DNA from: an uncultured Isosphaeraceae bacterium
GTDB taxonomy: Bacteria; Planctomycetota; Planctomycetia; Isosphaerales; Isosphaeraceae
DNA: 64,000 bases
Reading direction: 5' to 3'
NCBI GenBank assembly: GCA_945957605.1
Contig: CAMFLR010000016.1
Span: 1-64,000 of the forward strand
Shown here: positions 27,096 through 36,217 of the stretch, piece after piece
Layout: each line of letters opens with the position of its first letter
Numbering within the stretch: the stretch's first letter is position 1
Made by a program: the position numbers and the translations under genes
The notes under the pieces: model-generated
The model's database searches: none
Told to the model about the DNA's origin: nothing
Seen by the model: the letters and a program-made list of their open reading frames with translations, nothing else

Positions 27096-27590
27096 ATGAC
27101 GTTCCGCCCCCTGGCAACCCTCGCGGTCGGTCTGTTCGTCGCCTGCCTGGCGACGGGTTGCGAAGAATACAAACCCAAGCGCACGGTAAAGTCGCGCGAC
27201 ACCGTCGGCAAGACGACCCAAGTGGTTCGTAACATCAAGGGCGAGGTCGAGAAGGGTGCCAAAGTCACGGACGGCAAAAACCACGAGACTGACTATCTCG
27301 GTGCAATCGCGGGTGCCTATCGCACCGCCGTGCCGCAAATCGCCGCGCTTCGCGTGAAAAGTGACATCGCGCTTTATGAGGCGGCCAACGACACCAAGAT
27401 CAAAACTTACGAAGAATTCATGGACAACATCATCAAGAAGGGCAAACCCGACGGAATCATGTTGCCGATGCTCCCCTTCTACCAGGAATATGGCTACGAT
27501 CCTGACACACAGGAACTCGTCGTTCTCGAATATCCTGAGCTGAAAAAGAAGTACGACGAGGAAACGGACAAGGCAGTTGGGCGCAAGTGA
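27096..27590 (+). CDS. Lipoprotein of unknown function
   Basis: A 164-residue protein with a clear lipoprotein signal (LAVGLFVACLATGC) and a strong GAGGAGG ribosome site 6 nt before the ATG; the upstream open frame to 26922 is not coding. The mature part is highly charged, Lys-rich and helical (NIKGEVEKGAKVTDGKNHET). Function unknown. The DUF1697 gene starts 3 bp after the stop, so the two are probably co-transcribed. Confidence 0.7.
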   Translation: MTFRPLATLAVGLFVACLATGCEEYKPKRTVKSRDTVGKTTQVVRNIKGEVEKGAKVTDGKNHETDYLGAIAGAYRTAVPQIAALRVKSDIALYEAANDTKIKTYEEFMDNIIKKGKPDGIMLPMLPFYQEYGYDPDTQELVVLEYPELKKKYDEETDKAVGRK

Positions 27591-27593
27591 TAC

Positions 27594-28142
27594 ATGGCAA
27601 AAACGCGATTCGTCGCCCTGCTCCGCGGGGTGAATGTCGGCGGTAAGAACAAGCTGCCGATGGCTGAGTTGGCGAAGATTTTTCAAGCGGCCGAGTGTGC
27701 CGACGTCCGCACCTTCATTCAGAGCGGCAACGTCGTCTTCTCGGCCAATGCTTCGCGCGCCGGCAAGATTGTCGAGGCGATTGAGACGGCCATCGAAGGC
27801 CAGTTCGGCTTCCGGCCGCCGATCGTCCTGCGCACGCTCGACGAGATGAACGCAGCCATCACGCGCAACCCGTTCTGGACAGCCGATGTCGACGAGAATT
27901 TGTTGTTCGTCAGCTTTCTACGCGACGAGCCCGAAGCGGCGCGGATTTCGCTTCTCGATCACGAGCGATTTTTGCCCGATGAATTCGCCGTCGTTGGCCG
28001 GGAACTCTATCTCAAATTGCCGACAGGCGCTGGGAAAACGAAGCTGACGAACGCGTATTTCGATTCAAGACTCAAAACCATCAGCACGAGCCGGAACTGG
28101 CGAACGGTGAATACGCTTCGAGACCTTTTGAAGCCGCAATGA
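27594..28142 (+). CDS. DUF1697 family protein
   Basis: A 182-residue cytoplasmic protein with the full family pattern: FVALLRGVNVGGKNKLPM at the start, FIQSGNVVFSAN, and a C-terminal LTNAYFDSRLKTISTSRNWR. Members are widespread and uncharacterised; the fold is a ferredoxin-like alpha/beta pair. Likely co-transcribed with the preceding lipoprotein gene. Confidence 0.9.
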   Translation: MAKTRFVALLRGVNVGGKNKLPMAELAKIFQAAECADVRTFIQSGNVVFSANASRAGKIVEAIETAIEGQFGFRPPIVLRTLDEMNAAITRNPFWTADVDENLLFVSFLRDEPEAARISLLDHERFLPDEFAVVGRELYLKLPTGAGKTKLTNAYFDSRLKTISTSRNWRTVNTLRDLLKPQ

Positions 28143-28205
28143 ACTTCGAGTACCATCGCCGCTCGTAGCTCAACCCCTCATGGCCGTCGTCAAAGGATCA
28201 TTCCA

Positions 28206-28802
28206 ATGGATGTCGATCCCGTCGAAATCGCGAGTGAAAGCAACGAAGCGAAGGAAAAAGAAAGCGGACTCAACTCGATTATTGCCATCAGCGTGGCATT
28301 ACTTGCGACCTTCATGGCCATCTGCGAAGTGAAGGGCGGCAACATCGAACAGGCGATGCAGCGGCTTCAGGTCGAAAAGAACGACACCTGGGCCTGGTAT
28401 CAGGCGCGGAACATTCGCTCGGAAGTGCTCTCAACCTCAGCCCGCCAGTTGCGCACGCTCGCGACCGGGCAAGTCGAGGCAACCCGCACCGCGATGCTCG
28501 CCGAGGCCGACAAGCACGAGGAACAGGGCAAGTCGCAGCAGGAGAAGATGAAGGATCTTCAGGCCGACGCGAAGAAAATCGAGGACCAATACACCGCTCT
28601 CAACGTCCATGACGACCAGCTCGACCTCGAAGCAGCATCGCTTTCGATCGCGATCTCACTTCTCGCCATGACCGCGCTCACCAAGAAGCGGTTCCTCTTC
28701 GTCATCGCTCTGATCCCGATCGGCCTGGGCGTGCTGATGGGGCTCGCCGGCTTGCTGGGATGGGGAATCGAGCTCGCGTTCCTTTCGCGCTGGCTTTCCT
28801 GA
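28206..28802 (+). CDS. DUF4337 family membrane protein
   Basis: A 198-residue protein with one transmembrane segment near the N-terminus (IIAISVALLATFMAICEV), a long coiled-coil-like region (NDTWAWYQARNIRSEV to about 140), and two closing hydrophobic segments separated by TKKRF. This matches DUF4337, of unknown function. The stop is 7 bp from the stop of the convergent glycosyltransferase gene. Confidence 0.85.
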   Translation: MDVDPVEIASESNEAKEKESGLNSIIAISVALLATFMAICEVKGGNIEQAMQRLQVEKNDTWAWYQARNIRSEVLSTSARQLRTLATGQVEATRTAMLAEADKHEEQGKSQQEKMKDLQADAKKIEDQYTALNVHDDQLDLEAASLSIAISLLAMTALTKKRFLFVIALIPIGLGVLMGLAGLLGWGIELAFLSRWLS

Positions 28803-28811
28803 GACGAATCG

Positions 28812-29966
28812 TCAGGCGCGGCGAAGGGCCTCGACGAGCCGGTCGTTCGCCGCCTTCCAGCGATAACCGGCTGCAATCCGCCTGCCGATTTCGATCTTCT
28901 CTGCGCGTTCGGTGGGACGGTCGAGCACCGCCCGAACCGTGCTTGCAATCGCCGACTCATCTTCAGGAACGAAGTACCAACCTGCATCGCCGCCGACTTC
29001 CGGCAGCGCCGTCGAATTGGCGAGCGCGACCGGAATCCCCTGCGCCATCGCCTCGACCACGGGGATCCCGAAGCTCTCGCAGGTCGACGGAAACACCAGC
29101 GCCGTCGACTCGGCGTACGCAGCCCGTAGCGCTTTTCCCTGTCGGTAGCCGGGCAGCTTCACCAACGCTCGCGAGCTGATCGAGCTTATCGCATCGCGCA
29201 CCGCGACGGTGCCGTCGATATCTCCGTCCCCGAGCAGGACGATCGCCAGGTCGCCCGAAGCCACTTCCGGCAGTCGTCCCAGGGCGCGGACGAGTCGCGG
29301 CAAGTTCTTGCGCGGTTGGAAGTTAGCGACGGAAAGCAGGTAAGGAACTCCCGCCGGCAGACCGAGTTCGCCACGAATCCCTTCGCGTTCAGAGCGTGTT
29401 GCGGCTTCATAAAAGAGGTCGTCGGCCGCGTTGGGGACGTAGGCGATCTTCCCCTCGGTTTCCACCGGGTAAAAAGCCTTGAGCTGCTTCGAGTTGAATT
29501 CCGAGACGGAAAGAATCTTACTCGCCTTCGCGAAAACCTTAGCAAGTAACGCTTTACGACGCTCACCCGCGATGGTGACGTCCTGAAGCACGTCGTGGCT
29601 GGTTACGGCCAACCGAGACTGGCGCGTGGGGATGTAATACTCGGAGGGCGAATAGACCCAATCGACTTCGCCGGACCACCACTCGATGGGTGGACGATCG
29701 GTCATGCGCCAAACGCGGAGGCAGTCGCGAGTACGGAGCGGAAGCTCTTTCCGCTTAACACCTTCGAGCGAATCCCAGTAAATCAGACCATCGGCTTGGG
29801 TGATTCGACCGGAGATCAGTTGGAGCGAAACGTCCGACCGCTGCCGCAGTTGGTCGAGCTGGGCCATCGCATGGCGCGTGACGCCGGTCGGCCCTTTGCA
29901 CGCATCCATGTCATAGACCAGAGCGATTCGTAGCGGTGGGGCTGCGGTCGCGGAAAAGTCGCTCAA
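28812..29966 (-). CDS. Glycosyltransferase, family 4-like
   Basis: A 384-residue GT-B enzyme. Seen are NFQPRKNLPRLVRALGRLPE in the acceptor-to-donor linker region, and the donor-site pattern ALVFPSTCESFGIPVVEAMA, whose two Glu residues fit the EX7E motif of GT4. Expected to transfer a sugar from a nucleotide donor to a surface glycan; the acceptor is unknown and no glycan cluster surrounds it. No signal peptide. Divergent from nothing nearby: the leftward zinc-ribbon gene lies upstream. Confidence 0.88.
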   Translation of the reverse strand: MSDFSATAAPPLRIALVYDMDACKGPTGVTRHAMAQLDQLRQRSDVSLQLISGRITQADGLIYWDSLEGVKRKELPLRTRDCLRVWRMTDRPPIEWWSGEVDWVYSPSEYYIPTRQSRLAVTSHDVLQDVTIAGERRKALLAKVFAKASKILSVSEFNSKQLKAFYPVETEGKIAYVPNAADDLFYEAATRSEREGIRGELGLPAGVPYLLSVANFQPRKNLPRLVRALGRLPEVASGDLAIVLLGDGDIDGTVAVRDAISSISSRALVKLPGYRQGKALRAAYAESTALVFPSTCESFGIPVVEAMAQGIPVALANSTALPEVGGDAGWYFVPEDESAIASTVRAVLDRPTERAEKIEIGRRIAAGYRWKAANDRLVEALRRA

Positions 29967-30049
29967 GGCGTGGCCTCCGTGCGCCCTCGCAACCGAACGA
30001 GTGCGTAGATCTTTAACTGTGCCTTTAAAAAGTCGAAATTCAACGTCTA

Positions 30050-30319
30050 CTACGGACGGAAGAGCCAGAGAAGCGCCTCATCAAGTTTGGCCCACTTGGC
30101 TGCGATCAGAAGCGATACCACGAGCCCGAACCAAATCCAACCCGGCTTTCTGCGGGGGGAATCTTCGTAAGAAAGGTACTTTTCGCAATGCGGGCAACGG
30201 ACGGAGTCGTCGTAAATGGTGCCGAAGCAATGTGGGCATGGCATCGTTACGGCGTCGTCGTCATCGCCTTCTTCGTCGTCGAGGTCATCGTCTTCGTAGA
30301 GGTCGTATTCGTCATCCAT
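30050..30319 (-). CDS. Small zinc-ribbon membrane protein
   Basis: An 89-residue protein with a strongly acidic N-terminus (DDEYDLYEDDDLDDEEGDDD), a zinc ribbon with two CPHC knuckles (MPCPHCFGTIYD and VRCPHCEKYL), and one C-terminal transmembrane helix (IWFGLVVSLLIAA). The start at 30319 is the first Met of the conserved part; the frame upstream is not convincing. Small proteins of this design are common in planctomycetes; function unknown. Confidence 0.7.
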   Translation of the reverse strand: MDDEYDLYEDDDLDDEEGDDDDAVTMPCPHCFGTIYDDSVRCPHCEKYLSYEDSPRRKPGWIWFGLVVSLLIAAKWAKLDEALLWLFRP

Positions 30320-30664
30320 TGAAGTAGCGCCCGCACGATCCTGACCGGGGCCGATATGCAATGATTCAACCTTAAGAGGGGCACCTGGCGGTGTCAATCG
30401 TCCCGGCGGCTTGTCGAAGAGGGCGTTGCTGGGCGGCAATTCGGTTCGAGGTTACCTTGACAGAGAAATCGGGGGCGTTAAACTGCTAGCTTCGGCGTCG
30501 TCTCCACTCAGCCGTCGTGCCCACGCGCGGCGTTTGGGTGTTGCGGGTTTGTCGGATCAGCCAGGTTGCAGGACGACCGACGCCTCCGCGTTACGCGCAT
30601 GGCTCCAGTTAGGTAAGATCTCAGCCCGGCCGGGTTCGGTCGAGGCGAACGGAACGATTATCTC
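30320..30664. other. Intergenic region upstream of rpsL
   Basis: No gene seen in these 345 bases. It contains the candidate rpsL promoter at 30457-30484 and about 180 nt of potential leader, in which S12 autoregulation could act, although no specific structure was identified. Confidence 0.5.
30457..30484 (+). promoter_or_regulatory. Candidate sigma-70-type promoter for rpsL-rpsG
   Basis: TTGACA (30457-30462), 16-nt spacer, TAAACT (30479-30484). The -35 box is perfect and the -10 box matches 4 of 6. It is the best match in the region upstream of rpsL. Confidence 0.45.
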
Positions 30665-31063
30665 ATGCCCACGATCAATCAGCTCGTCCGGAAGCCGCGC
30701 CGACCGGTGTTGTACAAGACCAAGTCGCCGGTGCTCGAAGGTTGCGCGTTCAAGCGCGGTGTGTGCCTTCAGGTTAAGACGATGACCCCGAAGAAGCCGA
30801 ACTCGGCGCTTCGTAAGGTCGCCCGTGTTCGCCTCTCGAACGGCAAGGAAGTCACCGCGTACATCGGCGGTGAAGGTCACAACCTGCAGGAACACTCGAT
30901 CGTTCTGGTTCGTGGCGGCCGTGTCCGCGACTTGCCGGGCGTTCGTTACCACATCGTTCGCGGCGTGCTCGACTGCCTCGGCGTCGCCGACCGCAAGCAG
31001 GCCCGTTCGAAGTACGGTGCCTCGGCCAAGGCCGCCGCTCCGGTCAAGGGCAAGAAGAAGTAA
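30665..31063 (+). CDS. rpsL: Small ribosomal subunit protein S12 (uS12)
   Basis: A 132-residue protein with the conserved core [17 protein letters not shown], in which Lys corresponds to the residue often changed in streptomycin resistance, and [13 protein letters not shown], carrying the Asp that is methylthiolated in many bacteria. It contributes to the decoding centre of the 30S subunit. rpsG follows after 158 bp with a hairpin between; fusA and tuf, which commonly follow in the str operon, are absent here. Confidence 0.97.
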   Translation: MPTINQLVRKPRRPVLYKTKSPVLEGCAFKRGVCLQVKTMTPKKPNSALRKVARVRLSNGKEVTAYIGGEGHNLQEHSIVLVRGGRVRDLPGVRYHIVRGVLDCLGVADRKQARSKYGASAKAAAPVKGKKK

Positions 31064-31090
31064 TAGCCCGAAGTTTCTTTTGGTGGCAGC

Positions 31091-31117
31091 AACCCGCGCC
31101 CAAACCTGGCGCGGGTT
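31091..31117 (+). terminator. Hairpin between rpsL and rpsG
   Basis: A perfect 10-bp stem (AACCCGCGCC, 7-nt loop, GGCGCGGGTT) followed by TTCGTCT. It could terminate or attenuate transcription after rpsL, so rpsG may need its own promoter or be expressed at a reduced level. Confidence 0.6.
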
Positions 31118-31221
31118 TTCGTCTCCACCACGTCGACATGTTCCTGAAGCCTGGACGCTCCGGGCCTCTTTCCTTTACACGCCTTCGCTTCTTCCGCTGA
31201 GTAGGACAGGACGCACGCAAT

Positions 31222-31695
31222 ATGGCCCGCAAGTTCACCGCCAGCAAGGAGCAGCTCCGGCCCGACCCTCGGTTCGGCTCGAAGTTGGTCAGCAAGTTTG
31301 TTAACTGCCTCATGTACGACGGCAAGAAGAGCGTCGCTCTCAAGGTCTTCTACGACGCGATGGACCTGATCGAGCGCCGCCTGCCGAACGACCCATCGCT
31401 CGAGGTCTTCAACCGCGCGCTTGAAAACGTCAAGCCGGTGATCGAAGTTCGCTCGAAGCGCGTTGGCGGTGCGACCTACCAGGTGCCGATGCAGGTCAAC
31501 AAGACCCGTCAGCAGACGCTGTCGATCCGCTGGATCCTCATGGCCGCCCGCGAAAAGAAGGGTCGCCCGATGGCGATCAAGCTGGCGGACGAGTTCATTG
31601 CCGCGTACAACCGCGAAGGTGCCGCGATCAGCCGTCGCGAAAACGTGCACCGCATGGCCGACGCCAACAAGGCGTTCGCCCACTTCGCCTGGTAA
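31222..31695 (+). CDS. rpsG: Small ribosomal subunit protein S7 (uS7)
   Basis: A 157-residue protein collinear with bacterial S7: [40 protein letters not shown] and the C-terminal [20 protein letters not shown]. It nucleates assembly of the 30S head on 16S rRNA and represses its operon in some bacteria. No elongation factor gene follows. Confidence 0.97.
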   Translation: MARKFTASKEQLRPDPRFGSKLVSKFVNCLMYDGKKSVALKVFYDAMDLIERRLPNDPSLEVFNRALENVKPVIEVRSKRVGGATYQVPMQVNKTRQQTLSIRWILMAAREKKGRPMAIKLADEFIAAYNREGAAISRRENVHRMADANKAFAHFAW

Positions 31696-31700
31696 ATCAT

Positions 31701-31724
31701 TTGAGCCTGGCTTGCCGGGCTCAA
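31701..31724. terminator. Hairpin after rpsG
   Basis: TTGAGCC/GGCTCAA with inner GGC/GCC pairing. It starts 6 bp after the rpsG stop, where a terminator is expected; no T-run follows. Confidence 0.45.
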
Positions 31725-31740
31725 TGAACCGATTCACAAC

Positions 31741-31791
31741 CATCGACGGTCGATGCCTCTCATTTATGTTGAGAAGTGTCGACCGTCGATG
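31741..31791. repeat. 13-bp perfect inverted repeat between rpsG and the convergent gene
   Basis: CATCGACGGTCGA (31741-31753) and TCGACCGTCGATG (31779-31791) are exact complements separated by 25 nt. It may be a second terminator for the convergent pair or a protein-binding site. Confidence 0.5.
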
Positions 31792-31827
31792 CTGCGCTTA
31801 GGCAAGGTAGCAAGTGACCGGTGCGGA

Positions 31828-33408
31828 TTAGTAGCCTTCGGGCTTACCCAGCCGCAGCGTGCGGATCGTCTGCTCCAGATCCTTGCGGAACGCGGCGACG
31901 GCATCGCGCGTGGTTGTGCCGACAACCATCACGGCAGACTCTTTCGTGAGTTGGATGAGATACGCGTCGTAGTGCATTCGAGTGGTGCGTGCCAGCTTGC
32001 TTTGCGTCTTGAGCGCCGCTTCGATCCGGTAGACCTTCATCATCGGCCACTCGGCCTCGGGCAACCACTCCTCCGCCCCCGGAACCACCTCGACGTTCAA
32101 ATGCTTCCACTGCGCATTGAGCGCTTCTTTGAGCGACTCGGGCGTTGGATCTTTCGCAAACGCGTCGATCCGCACGTAGTCGCGTCCTTCAGGCCGACCG
32201 CGCAGGAGCACGAGCGAGTCGATTCCCATCTTCACGCCAAATTGGTAACGCTCGGGAAGCGAAAGCTCCTGCGGGTGCTGGAACCAGAACCGGCCCTTGG
32301 GATCAACATACGTCAGCCAGCTATTCGCTTCGGTGATCGCCGGCGGCTCGATCAGCTTGAGCGGGCCGGTTTGCGGATCCGCGCCCAGCTTTCGTGCCAG
32401 TATCACCTCGTGCTCGGTGCGGAACTTCTCGCTCGTCAACTTGCCGCCCGTCAAAACACCGCTCATCACGCGGCCCATGCGCAGTTCAGTAATCGCGCCC
32501 CGGGCATCGACGAGCGACTCATCCGTACGCTTGGCCGCGGGAGCATCACCGGGTTGAGGACTGGCGCCAGGCGTGGGAAATGTGAATGTCACCTGCGCTG
32601 TGAACGTGATCTCACCCACCTCGTTCGTACCGCGACCCGTGAACAGGAAAATCGCGTAGGTGGTTTTGCCGTCTTCGCTGCGACGAACGTCAGAAAACCG
32701 GCCGCCAATTGTGTCGCTTCGGGCCGACGAATCGTTGAAGAGCGTCGTCACCGCCTTGCGCAGCGGACGCCACGTGTCGCCGACTCGCACCGACTGGGTC
32801 GGCAACAGCGCAACGAGGTTAGGCGTGAAAATATGCCGACGAGCAAGATCGAACTCACGATCGCTCATCCGGCGATCGGGCGTCAAGTTGAGCAGAAGCG
32901 GCGGCTCAACTGCGCGAGGGTGATACCATATGACCATCCCTTCGAGCCGTTGATTTCCCGCAACGCCGGGCTCATCGGGATTCACAACCATCCGCTGATA
33001 CTGCCGGATGCTACTCGTGACGTTGCCGAGCGAACTGACTTCGGCGGGGCGTTCCACGAAGATCGTCGAACGGGTTGTTTCCGTGGGCTTCCCCGGCCCT
33101 TCTGGGGTCTCAAGCCGATCGCGCTGAACCTCGCGGACCGCAACCTGATACTGGCCGACCAAACCAGGCGCAACGCTTTCTTCGCGCGAGGTGTAGTGCT
33201 CGCTGAAGTGATAGCGATTGGTCAGGTCGACGATCGACTTCCCGGGCAAGCCGTCTTCGGAAAGCTTGGGAGCGGCCGGAATGCCGTTCGGAGCCACCTG
33301 CCCCTTTCTGGCGGGCACAGGTCCGCGGGGTAGGCCAGCTTGCCCGTGCGCGACGGAAATCGTCGCGCCGAGCGTTATCAAGACGACCAGCAATCGTGGC
33401 AAACGCAT
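31828..33408 (-). CDS. Large secreted protein of unknown function, paralogue 1
   Basis: A 526-residue protein with a signal peptide (MRLPRLLVVLITLGATISVA, cleavage near HGQ). It is mostly predicted beta-sheet. The C-terminal part (DSLVLLRGRPEGRDYVRIDA to TIRTLRLG) resembles proteins that monitor or bind lipid or peptide in the periplasm, but no family was recognised. Its general plan (signal peptide, two beta domains, C-terminal segment with Tyr-rich strand such as MHYDAYLIQL) parallels the next gene (33463-34791), so they may be paralogues and co-transcribed. Confidence 0.65.
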   Translation of the reverse strand: MRLPRLLVVLITLGATISVAHGQAGLPRGPVPARKGQVAPNGIPAAPKLSEDGLPGKSIVDLTNRYHFSEHYTSREESVAPGLVGQYQVAVREVQRDRLETPEGPGKPTETTRSTIFVERPAEVSSLGNVTSSIRQYQRMVVNPDEPGVAGNQRLEGMVIWYHPRAVEPPLLLNLTPDRRMSDREFDLARRHIFTPNLVALLPTQSVRVGDTWRPLRKAVTTLFNDSSARSDTIGGRFSDVRRSEDGKTTYAIFLFTGRGTNEVGEITFTAQVTFTFPTPGASPQPGDAPAAKRTDESLVDARGAITELRMGRVMSGVLTGGKLTSEKFRTEHEVILARKLGADPQTGPLKLIEPPAITEANSWLTYVDPKGRFWFQHPQELSLPERYQFGVKMGIDSLVLLRGRPEGRDYVRIDAFAKDPTPESLKEALNAQWKHLNVEVVPGAEEWLPEAEWPMMKVYRIEAALKTQSKLARTTRMHYDAYLIQLTKESAVMVVGTTTRDAVAAFRKDLEQTIRTLRLGKPEGY

Positions 33409-33462
33409 GGTGAAGCTCGTGGTGTCGTCGTCGTTGCGATGCAGGAACGAAAGAGCGGCAAA

Positions 33463-34791
33463 TCAGGGCTTGGCCGCAGCGCCCGTCCACTCGAACGTGC
33501 CGATCAGTCGGAGATCCTGGTCGCCGAATGCGTCCATCGACTCAGCGCCCAGCGTGAACACAGCCAGCACCTGGTCGCCCTGCGGTCCGGCGATCAAATA
33601 ATAATACCAGACGACTGCGACGTCGCCCTCACGCCCCTGCACCGTCACCTTGTAGCGATAGCTCGTGTCGCTCGGGCCATCAACTGCCCCTTCGCCCAGA
33701 ATCTTCACGAACCGCGGACCAGCGGCTTTGCGGATGTCGTCGCGAAGCTGCGCGGGATCCTGATGACGCCCCTTGCCCGCGTTCGGGCCGGTCGTCAAAT
33801 TGACGTTCGCAACTGGTTGGCCCTTGATCAAACGCTTGAACACAGACTGGCGATCGCCATCCCAGTAGATGTGCCAGTTTCTGTCATGAACGAGGGAGTA
33901 CTTGCCGTCGGTCGACTTGAACAGCAGCAACTCGCGGTCGGCTTTGATTTCGAGCGGCAGATCCTTCAGCACCGCTTCCGCCAATTCGGGCGGTGTATCG
34001 GCGGCCTTGCGCGTGACCGACAACGTACTTTTGACGTCGAGGCCAGCCTCGACCGGTCCGGCCTGACGCGTCTCCTGCCGCTCGACCTCAAGCGACTCAA
34101 CACGCCCAGCGATGCGATCGAATGTAAACGTGCCGGTGAAAGTAATCGTTCCCGGACCGCCCAGCGCTGAACCTCGCACCGTTCCCTTGAGGGCGACAAC
34201 CGCCTTCGCATCATCAAGCGAGTCGATCGTCGCTTTGAGTGCGTTGTCGTCGAGCGAGTCGTAACCGCTGAGCGAGCGGGCAGCGTCGGAGCCCACGGTC
34301 CAGGTACTTCCTTTCGTCACTCCGGCAGCCGGCAAAAGGGCAGCCAGAGCGAGCGGATCGGCCGGTGCTTGAACCAGTTCCAACTCAGCGCGAGTCAGTG
34401 GTCCGCCAGGGCTGACAACCACAACCTGGCCGTCGCGCATTTCGGCGACGAGCAGCGATTCCTCGGGCCGCAGCACCGAGGAGCTCGCACGAACTTCACC
34501 ATTGATCGCCGCACCGGCCTTCTCGACGCGTCTTACCGATCGCATCGGCGCGCCATCTTTGCTGGCGGCGAGAGTCTTGTCGAAAAATTCGAGACGCGTT
34601 TCGACCTTGAGTGCAAGCGGTTTGGGAGCCGGCTCGCCATTCACCGCAACTTGCTTGAATTGCCCCGACGCGACGAGCGTGCTGACGACGCGCGTTGTTT
34701 CGCCCGCGGTTTCCTTGGGCTTGAGCACGACGGCCGTATCGGCTGCCGGAAGCATCGACAGAAGAATCGTCGCCAGCAGGGAATGGGCCAT
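33463..34791 (-). CDS. Secreted protein of unknown function, possible paralogue 2
   Basis: A 442-residue protein with a short N-terminal hydrophobic stretch (LLATILLSMLPAADTA) that can act as signal peptide. Beta-rich, with a C-terminal block KYSLVHDRNWHIYWDG and VAVVWYYYLIAGPQGDQ comparable in position to the end of the neighbour at 31828-33408. It lies upstream of that gene on the same strand with a 54-bp gap. No catalytic motif seen. Confidence 0.65.
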   Translation of the reverse strand: MAHSLLATILLSMLPAADTAVVLKPKETAGETTRVVSTLVASGQFKQVAVNGEPAPKPLALKVETRLEFFDKTLAASKDGAPMRSVRRVEKAGAAINGEVRASSSVLRPEESLLVAEMRDGQVVVVSPGGPLTRAELELVQAPADPLALAALLPAAGVTKGSTWTVGSDAARSLSGYDSLDDNALKATIDSLDDAKAVVALKGTVRGSALGGPGTITFTGTFTFDRIAGRVESLEVERQETRQAGPVEAGLDVKSTLSVTRKAADTPPELAEAVLKDLPLEIKADRELLLFKSTDGKYSLVHDRNWHIYWDGDRQSVFKRLIKGQPVANVNLTTGPNAGKGRHQDPAQLRDDIRKAAGPRFVKILGEGAVDGPSDTSYRYKVTVQGREGDVAVVWYYYLIAGPQGDQVLAVFTLGAESMDAFGDQDLRLIGTFEWTGAAAKP

Positions 34792-35017
34792 CGCCGCGCT
34801 CCTTCAGTGCGTAACGTCGCAAACCGTCGCTCTCACAATCCGTGCGACACCCAATCTAGTGCTCATTCGAAGGTTGTGTCCAGGGCGATTTGAGTGACTG
34901 CCAGGCATGCGAACGATCGGGGTTGACGCATTTTCAAAGAAGATTTACGTTTCCGCGCGAGTGTCAAAGGGTGCGAAGGATCGTGCCACCACCGTCTCAA
35001 GGAAGGACTTCAAAAGC

Positions 35018-35551
35018 ATGCGCGCGACCTACGCGGCAATGGTTTCGCTGGCTCTCCTGACGGCAGGCTGCCAGATGACCACCCCCTTTGGCCCCATCGG
35101 CACGCCGCCGACTCCCACCGCCGGCCCCACCTATTTCGGCGGTAACGGCTCGCAGTTGTATCCTCCATCGGACGACTTCGTCGGCCGCACTAAAGAGGCG
35201 ATGGACGACCTCGGCCTGAGCCAGGTGACCGAACGCAGAGAGGGAATCAAGACGCTGCTCGAAGCGCGGACTGTGAACGGTCGCAAGGCGCATATCGAGA
35301 TGAAGCCGGAAAGCGGTAACGTCCGCGTCTATGCCCGGTTCGGCCCCTTCGGCGACGAAGCCCTTTCGCGTGCCTTCCTCGATCGCATGGCCTCGCGTCA
35401 CGGTACGGTTGAAGCTGAATCGAAGTCAGATCCTGTCGATGTTTCCAAGGCGCTTTCCGACTCGCCCAAGGAAAATCGCCGAGCACCTCACGCGCCGACG
35501 TACATCGATCGCACGGCTGACTCGGGGTATCGCGACTCGACGCTGCCCTGA
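35018..35551 (+). CDS. Small lipoprotein (DUF3568-like)
   Basis: A 177-residue protein. ATG at 35018 follows AAGGAAGGAC; the frame upstream to 34907 is not coding. Lipoprotein signal AMVSLALLTAGC. The mature region has the pattern of small envelope lipoproteins of the DUF3568 type (VGRTKEAMDDLGLSQVTERR, HIEMKPESGNVRVYARFG, ALSRAFLDRMASRHG), a family assignment made from memory. A very stable hairpin follows the stop. Confidence 0.6.
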   Translation: MRATYAAMVSLALLTAGCQMTTPFGPIGTPPTPTAGPTYFGGNGSQLYPPSDDFVGRTKEAMDDLGLSQVTERREGIKTLLEARTVNGRKAHIEMKPESGNVRVYARFGPFGDEALSRAFLDRMASRHGTVEAESKSDPVDVSKALSDSPKENRRAPHAPTYIDRTADSGYRDSTLP

Positions 35552-35584
35552 TCGAAGGCACGAGTAAAAACACAATCTTCGAAA

Positions 35585-35622
35585 GCGACGCGGCCCGGGC
35601 TACCTTGCCCGGGCCGCGTCGC
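35585..35622. terminator. Perfect 16-bp GC-rich hairpin
   Basis: GCGACGCGGCCCGGGC (35585-35600) and its exact complement (35607-35622) around a 6-nt loop, 33 bp after the stop of the lipoprotein gene. No T-run follows. The stem is unusually long and GC-rich. Confidence 0.6.
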
Positions 35623-36217
35623 GCTCGAAAGGAACTGTCTCGCGGAAGAGAGAGAAAAAGGATATTTCCGAGACGCGTTTCGAGAAGAGTCAGGAAGAAC
35701 CCGACTGACGCTGACCACGCCTCCCGCCTGGTCAAGCGCACGAGCCGAATCCCCGGCTCCATGAGGAAATGTAACCCTCCGCGCGAACGCAGATTGCCCA
35801 TTCCTAACTGATGACTGAACCCGGCACGGACTTCCTGCCAGCCGAGTAACACTCATCCTTTTTTTGATCGAATGCATACGTGATGCGAACGCAGGAAGCG
35901 ATCGCAACTTGTCCCGGAACCGGGACCAAAGGAAAGCAGGAACGACGACTCAAATTACCCAGAATCCGCAGTGAGATTCCAGTCACGGCGAGTCGTGACC
36001 CTCAAGCGAGCAAGGGCCAAAATACGTTCGGCGCCCCCGTGCGTCAACCCTCATCTTGAGACTTTTTTCCACGATGCCGCCCAGCGCCAATTTTCGCTTG
36101 CAGGCACCTGCAAGCATGATCTGGCGACCGGCGCAAGGGCGCTCCATAATTCAGGATCGACGGTTGACGTGCTCGCTCAAAAAATCGCGATCGTGTTCAA
36201 GTCTTTCGAGTCATCAC
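35623..36217. other. 595-bp region without a recognised gene
   Basis: Purine-rich on the plus strand at its left end (AGAGAGAGAAAAAGG near 35645). A short inverted repeat GTCACG/CGTGAC lies near 35985. Open frames on both strands look like chance. It should contain the promoter of the gene starting at 36218. Confidence 0.5.

Noticed and set aside
30665..31695. Ribosomal genes as part of a full str operon
   Set aside because: No fusA or tuf coding region follows; the next gene is on the other strand.
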